A stretch of DNA of 64,000 bases, from the NCBI GenBank assembly GCA_029465975.1, contig CM055747.1:6468436-6532435 (forward strand), given 5' to 3'. The stretch comes from Dallia pectoralis (Eukaryota > Chordata > Actinopteri > Esociformes > Umbridae). This document shows, piece after piece, positions 57,830-64,000 of the stretch. The notes under the pieces are model-generated. The model made no database searches. It was not told the DNA's origin and was given only the letters and a program-made list of their open reading frames with translations. The first letter of the stretch is position 1. Every line of letters starts with the position of its first letter. The position numbers were made by a program, and so were the translations under genes.

Positions 57830-59995
57830 GGGAGTTTGGTTGTCAGCTGGGAGGTAGTGAGTGGGAACTGTTGGCAGGGGGTACCCAGATGCTACATTTT
57901 CGGTATGGTCTAATTCATCAGTCGAGGATGTCCAGCTTACTGTGTACGAAGTTGTGTGTCCAGGCCGAGATCATTTCGTGTCATTATCACGAAAGCTACA
58001 GTGGTGTTCCCAAATTAGGTTGGTTTATTTATTATTCTAGTCGGTTGAGACAGAGGTGTGGGTGAAGGTGGTGTTCGTGCCAATTACGACGCTATTTTTC
58101 ACCTATACCACATCATGCGTTTCCCATTTATTCAGGATGCTGACATTGAACGCGGCGGGGTGGTGAATTCTGGAAAGTGATTTGGTGCCAAAATTATGTT
58201 ACGGTGTGATCTTGTACAGATGATTGACTTGAGCATGTTCTAACTTTTTGTCAACGAGTAAACGTGTTTTTAGAGTGAACAACACAGGATTTGGTTGTTG
58301 TTCGTTTTGTAACTATGAGGGGCGGTCATACACAAGTGTTGGGCACCAGTGGCACGTGTCACAATATGGTTATGCCAATTAGCAAAGGTTGGTGTAATCG
58401 AAGTGTTACAGAAGGAAAGATGGACTGGTAGGTGGATGTTCTAAAACTGGAGGACGCTAGTTCTTGCAGCAGTGCCGTCGATCCGCAAAAAAAGGTAAAT
58501 GCTGGTTTGGTTGTTTTGGGGTTTGGACAGGAGGTGTGTGTGTGAAAGGGTGATTAGTAGTGTGTCTTCGCTGTTTGTGAAACCTGTAATTTCAGACATC
58601 GTGGGGACCACGGTAACGCCAGGCCTGAGTGATATTGCAGTGTTGGATATTTCGGAAGTAAAACTGGGAGAGGTCGAACTGGGGCTGAATCAAAGCTCTG
58701 GATCCGGCTGAGTTCTCTGATGTTTCCAAGGTCCTCTGTAATTGATGATCCAAACTGTGTGCTGTCGCAGTCATTGAAGGGCCTTCATCTGTTTCGGTTG
58801 AAACTCTCCGGGAGGGTGTGGACATACCAGGTTATTTACCCAATCTGTTTTCTTGTTACTTGCAGATCTCAGTGAGACTTTGAGAGAAATCACATTTGTG
58901 ACAATGATATACTGGAGAAGGTGAAAGCTGTCAAAAAGACGAATATGTTCAGGTGACATATTCTTTGTGTCGCCCTTTTCTGTTTCGTCATTCAAAGTGA
59001 GTCCTTTAGGGTGGTCTATTTATTTCGAAGTTGTTTTAAATTGCTCAACCACGGATAAACCGCTGCATCACCGAGTATTTGTAACATCCATACACACAGA
59101 TTATTGTTTTGGTATATATATTTGGGAACGCTGGTTGGGAGGTCTTTTGTGGTGTTCTTCAGCATTTGTAATCATCCCCAGAGGGTGGCCCTTTCGTGTG
59201 GGGGGTCAGACTCATTTGGCAGTCCACACCGTAGTCTGGATTTGCTGAACACGTTTTAGTTCCCAGTCATACGCTGTGCAGTTAGCAACTGATGCTAAGA
59301 AAACTGGATAATTCTTGTGAGGAATATGTTGTTAACATTGTCACTCAATTTGAAGATTTTATCCTCAGAGTGGTGCTGCTTGAAAGACTGGGATAATGTT
59401 TATTTTCCCACAATGCAATGAGTTCTTTTTCAGGTCTATTGGAAGTCTGAGGGGATCATTTCATGATTTGTTTTTTGGTTGAGTGTCTGTGTATTCTGGA
59501 TTGTTTTCATTGTGTTAATTATGTACAAGCACATAAAAGGTACAGCGTGCTGCCGATGAAATCATTTCTAAATTTTAAAAACGTCTCCCACATCCCGTCT
59601 TCTATAACAAATCTTAATTCAATTATTGTCATTTCCCAGCGGCAATTCCGTCTCAAAACAGCCAATAAGTAAAACATAAAACAATGCAGAAGCAAAAGGG
59701 TTCCATCGAAATATTAAAACCAACGTGGAGGATATTGCCTCGTTTCTTTCTGTCGTACTCTGGAGATGCTGCGTGTGCGCCCGAGTGTGTGTTAGTGATG
59801 ATGTCTGCATGTCTTAGTGCGTGTCACACTATAAGCGGGGTGAAAAACACACACCTGCTCCCATTTTCTCCCTACTTCTCTTTCTTTGAAACGTACTGGC
59901 AGGCGGGAACACACACACACGAGGCCCGGCAGCATAGATGGTACTTCGTCTCGGGGCTATGCTCGGGGGATTAACGGGTTCAGAGGGACACTCTC
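57830..59995. other. Non-coding stretch
   Basis: No gene is recognised on either strand. A decayed retroelement is possible around 58100-59250 but no motif could be named. Confidence 0.25.
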
Positions 59996-59997
59996 TA

Positions 59998-60062
59998 CCT
60001 CTCTCTCTATTTCTTTCTCTCTCTCTATTTCTTTCTCTCATCTCACACTTTTTTCTCTTACA
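59998..60062 (+). repeat. (CTCT)n and TTTCT-rich tract
   Basis: CTCTCTCTATTTCTTT is repeated twice within a pyrimidine-rich run. Confidence 0.8.
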
Positions 60063-60235
60063 CTCTATAAGAGTCTTATAGACATACCACTTTTAAGAGA
60101 CCGCCCCACAGACCGCATCGTTGACCATGAATAATGTTTGTGTGAGAAACACTTATATAGACTAGCTTTGTTTATTGCTGTTTTAATCGCTGGGACACTT
60201 TAATTCACTGCTATGGATTTTTTTTTATACAATAA

Positions 60236-60267
60236 TGTGTGTGTTTTGTGTGTGTGTGTGTGTGTGG
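60236..60267 (+). repeat. (GT)n microsatellite
   Basis: About 30 bp of GT dinucleotides. Confidence 0.9.
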
Positions 60268-60641
60268 TATAACTTTTAAAAAAAATCTAATACGGCACAT
60301 CCCGTAAATATTGGGTCAGTCGATTATGTTTCTACTTTAGGTTACTTTGAAATTAAGCAAATCTGTGTATCTGTGTAATAATCTCTGCGTCTGTGTACAG
60401 ATTTTTACTATTTACAAATGACAAAACTTTGCAAAGATATTCGATACAATTAGTATGGACTTTCCAATAATCAGTCCAAATACGTGTGTATCCCTGAAAT
60501 ATGCATATAATGTTGTCATTTCTAAATGGTTTACATTTTAGCAATTAAAAGCGAATAACTTGGGTGCTCGAAGACAATCTGTACCTGTCAGAAAACCTGC
60601 TGCATGAGCCAACCGTCTCTCTATGTCTTCTGTGTCTTTCT

Positions 60642-60644
<3 letters not shown>

Positions 60645-60680
<36 letters not shown>
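60645..60680 (+). repeat. (TC)n microsatellite
   Basis: About 35 bp of uninterrupted TC. Confidence 0.95.
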
Positions 60681-60682
<2 letters not shown>

Positions 60683-62600
60683 CAAGTATTTTAGACTTAA
60701 TGAGGCTCTCGAAAGAAGAGGAAAGAGAGGAAATGGAGGAGGAATCAATATTTAACACTTCAATGAGTGCACCCTTTCTTCTAAGCATAACACACGCATG
60801 CACATGTAAAGGCACGCACATATGAACTCACACGTATCAAATCTGCACACACACGCGCACACACGCACACACACACAGCAATGAACCCCACGGGATCAAA
60901 AAATAACAAAACCGTGCGCCTCGCAGATGAGTTTGATGTTTCTTATTTGTTGCATCAGACAAGAATAGTTACAGCACTATAAATGCGTCTCCACATCAGG
61001 AAGGGTCTATTCTAAACAGTTTTACATCGCCGAGCCCCCGGTGGCAGACTGGCATAATGACGGGTATCAAACGGAGGACAGGCCGTAGGGAGTTTTAATA
61101 TAACAGTGTAAAGATGGGGAAGTGTGATATCGTATCATTGGGTTTTAATTGGAGTGCTGCAGGGTACCGGCTCCATCTCTGGAGGATCTATATTCGGTAA
61201 AGACCGTTACGGATCCGCGGCTATTTTTAAAGTACAAAGCGAGGATACAGAAGATCACGATGAACATGTGCACGCCGCCACGAACACCCAGAGTGAAGGC
61301 GATCCCGGTTCTGATTGTCCTGTACCTGATCGAAATGCAGATCGCCCGACAGGAATAATTAGGTTACTCTGTGTTATGTAAATAAATCTTGTGCAGATTC
61401 CGGCTGGGACGGATTCGGTTCCAGTCAGAACCTGATGACACAGAGAAACAGCCTGAGTTTAGGGGGAAAACCCGGTGGTATTTGTTTGACTGCCTGTATC
61501 CATTTAAGCATTCTCCGACACAAACTAAGACTGAAAGTCAAACTGACCGCATGGTTTTGGAAAATTATAATCACTAGTGGAGCCCAGAGAAGCAGTTCAT
61601 GCAGCGAATACTGACAATGTGGAAACCAATTGAATATTTTTGCTCTGGTATGTACTGTAGTTGTCAGAGGCAAAACATTTTAAATGCAGAGTTTCTCCTC
61701 AATTAATAATATTGTTATACAAAACAGATTCTAATTCATCAAATTTCTTTCCGTAATGGATACTGAAGATGTTTTGATTGCATTAAGCTTGCCCAATTGA
61801 AATGAGCCATTCTGCATTTTTTTGACACTCCTCCTAGGAAGTCACATTGGTTAACACGTGTGAAGGTACGTTCATTCACCTGATGACTTCAGTTTGCTTT
61901 GGCGGAGGCTTGAGTCAATGGAGAAAGTCGTGAAAGCGTTAACATGGGGGATTCCCGGTTGACGATCGTTCACCGCTCTTCAAGGGGCGTCCCAAGACGC
62001 TCGGCAGCTAGCAGCAGTTGAACCAGAAACGTGGTGGCCAGGTCAGGTCCCTTTTTTACTTAATGTTAATGTGCCCCCCCCACACACACACCCCCACCAC
62101 CACCTTTCGCGATGGTACGGTCAAGAGACCAGAGGTGGCAGAATAAAGAACTTGGCTAGGGTGCAGGGTTTGAGCATTTGTCTGTACATAGGGAGGGGAC
62201 ATTTGCCTTGCTGCTCTGTTACAAAGTTCTTGTACTAGATGTGATGTGAGACAATCCACTTGAGCGAGGTGACATGGGAGACTTTCTAGAAGGTCAGGGC
62301 GTGGGCAACGTGTGGAGACAGTGCCTTGTGAGTCCAGGTGTTACTCAACTGATGTTGCAGGAGGACGTCACCACCTGGAAGTTTAGCCGAGAGCCAAGGT
62401 TCTCGGCTCTCTGGGAGGGAGACAACGGGGTGGAAGATTGTGAGGTGGTCGGCCCACATCCAAGCGCAGTTGTGCCTGCCAGGCATGTAGAAATCCTCTC
62501 AACTGCAGCTAGCACCATGTCAAATAGTCTAATACACAAAATAGTGTGTATGAGTATAGTACAAACCTATAGCCGCTAAAGCCATGGGTCGACTGGCTGA
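60681..62600. other. Non-coding stretch
   Basis: A short (CA)n run lies at about 60845-60878. No exon could be supported; one 31-codon hydrophobic frame near 61260-61358 was considered and not called. Confidence 0.25.
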
Positions 62601-62826
62601 GGTAAATAAATGGTAAATGCTGCGCTGTTATATAGCGCTTTGCAGATCCTGCGTAACATTCATCCATACATTCACTCATTCATACACTGACGACCGCGTC
62701 TACCATGCAAGGCAGCTGGGGTTATGCGTCTTGCTCAAGGACAATTTCCCAGGAGGAACCGGGGATCGAACCACCAACCTTCCGATTGATAGACAACCGA
62801 CTCAACCCACTGAGCCACTGTGATCC
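62601..62826 (-). repeat. tRNA-derived SINE with TATATAGCGCTTT-type tail
   Basis: On the minus strand the head has a tRNA-like A box (GTGGCTCAGTGGGTTGAG) and B box (GGTTCGATCCC) with normal spacing. TTGAGCAAGACGCATAACCC and a conserved body follow, ending AAAGCGCTATATAACAGCGC, then ATTTACCATTTATTT. The tail word recurs at about 1215. This is a fish tRNA SINE, not a functional tRNA gene. Confidence 0.85.
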
Positions 62827-62949
62827 AATTCGACAGCTGCAAAGCTGCATGCGCCCAAGAAAGACAGTCAGATAGAAAGCCATCTGATTCACATGCAAGC
62901 ACATACACACGGATACAGACTGCTAATACATGCACGCACACAACTGGAA

Positions 62950-62978
62950 AACAATATACACACACACACACACACAGG
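62950..62978 (+). repeat. (CA)n microsatellite
   Basis: About 25 bp of CA with flanking CA-rich sequence to about 63070. Confidence 0.85.
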
Positions 62979-63078
62979 GGAATGTACACTGGTAGACACC
63001 CACACACTTACACACGTCGACACACTGTAAACGGCGGCCTGATTGCTACGACACACACACACACGCGCAGCCTAATCC

Positions 63079-63715
63079 TCCGACAGGATTATACAGCACG
63101 ACGATGATGGAAAATAAAACCAGAAGCACATATCTCCTCCACACTGCTGGCAACACACCAGCAGATCATCTTCACCTCAACCTCTCACCAGAGGCAATAA
63201 AAGCCCTTTGAAATCACACAACACCTGAGACTATTCCCGTACACATTTCAGGCTTGTGGAATATTTTCAATCGCCAATTAAAAAAGAAGAAAACTATATT
63301 TTAAACAAGCAGAGGATGGAGACCACCACCAGTCAGATGTTACGGATAAAAGCTTCGATAACTGCGATGATCGTCTTTTATTTTACCAAAAGCAACAGAA
63401 TAAACTGATAGGACGGCAAGACTTGTGCTGCTTCCATTTGTCAAGACTTTTTCACGGCTTGGCCGTAAACGTGCTGTAAACCTCATCACAAACTCTCACT
63501 TGGTCACCCTCCTGGGTTCATTATGGTGGCGGACATATGGATAAGTGCCAGGCTCTGACACTGCCACAAATGATCGGTCGAAACGCAACGCCACAGCTTC
63601 TGCTTTTGCCTTACTTCAGTGATCCAAAGATAAGAAGTGTGTTCAAGCAGAAACGTGATAAACACTCACAGACACAGGGTTAAGACCAATTCTCCTGGTG
63701 AACCACAAACAATGG
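63079..63715. other. Non-coding stretch
   Basis: No gene or repeat is recognised. Confidence 0.3.
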
Positions 63716-63717
63716 AG

Positions 63718-63790
63718 AGTGCAGGAGAGAGAGAGAGCAGAAAAGAGAGAGAGCAGGAGAGAGAGAGAGAGCAGGAGAGAGAGAGAGAGC

Positions 63791-63821
<31 letters not shown>

Positions 63822-63836
63822 CAGGAGAGAGAGAGC

Positions 63837-63872
<36 letters not shown>
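63718..63872 (+). repeat. (GA)n array with GCAG interruptions
   Basis: GAGAGAGAGAGCAG is repeated with variable GA run length over about 150 bp. Confidence 0.95.
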
Positions 63873-63874
<2 letters not shown>

Positions 63875-64000
63875 AGTTTTAAAAAACACTTTATTGAGTT
63901 CTACGAACTCACAACACCACAACTACAAACAAACACACAACATAAACAACAACACAAGAAACCCACAATTTAACAACACAACACTCTCTGAATGCCCCAG

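Noticed and set aside
61149..61358. Possible exon ending in a hydrophobic segment (PVLIVLYLIEMQ)
   Set aside because: No family is recognised, and no consistent splice partner or second exon was found nearby.
62601..62826. Functional tRNA gene
   Set aside because: The A and B boxes are present, but the cloverleaf is not complete and a SINE body and tail follow.

Overview
The window is nuclear DNA of a teleost fish. Genes are split by GT-AG introns, tRNA-derived SINEs, Tc1-like DNA transposons and non-LTR retrotransposons are abundant, and a member of the fish-specific antiviral Gig2 family is present. Several Tc1 relics resemble families common in salmoniform and esociform fish, but the species cannot be fixed from sequence alone.

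Layout. Positions 1-453 (minus) hold the first coding exon of snx19, running off the left edge. Positions 1716-2357 (minus) hold a single-exon gig2-like gene with two ISRE-like sites upstream. About 35 bp beyond those sites begins a 3.7-kb element (2595-6339) bounded by inverted termini. It contains a 1.7-kb minisatellite and twelve copies of a short motif confined to its flanks. timm8b follows as two exons on the minus strand (7102-7682). bco2 (beta-carotene 9',10'-oxygenase) occupies 9314-24492 on the plus strand. I could assemble it from 12 exons with every splice phase agreeing, giving 558 codons and all four iron-binding histidines. Its introns hold a decayed RTE-type LINE (17.5-20.9 kb), a Tc1 relic, other dispersed repeats and a minisatellite.

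From 24.5 kb to the right edge I find no supportable host gene. The region is repeat-rich: a 7.7-kb composite megasatellite (26.38-34.07 kb) in which five repeat families recur in the same order twice; a Ty3/gypsy gag relic (35.1 kb); further minisatellites (38.1, 44.1, 47.2, 50.4 and 53.9 kb); L2/Rex1-like LINE relics (25.3, 44.9 and 52.4 kb); a decayed Tc1 element inserted inside a minisatellite (54.2-55.8 kb); and a SINE at 62.6 kb. CpG-rich stretches at 42.1 and 48.2 kb may be regulatory DNA of a gene outside the window.

The recognised genes do not form a pathway. timm8b and bco2 lie close together on human 11q23, and SNX19 lies on 11q24-q25, so the gene order is a conserved-synteny block. 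The strongest candidates for something undescribed are the motif-flanked element beside gig2 and the phase-locked megasatellite.
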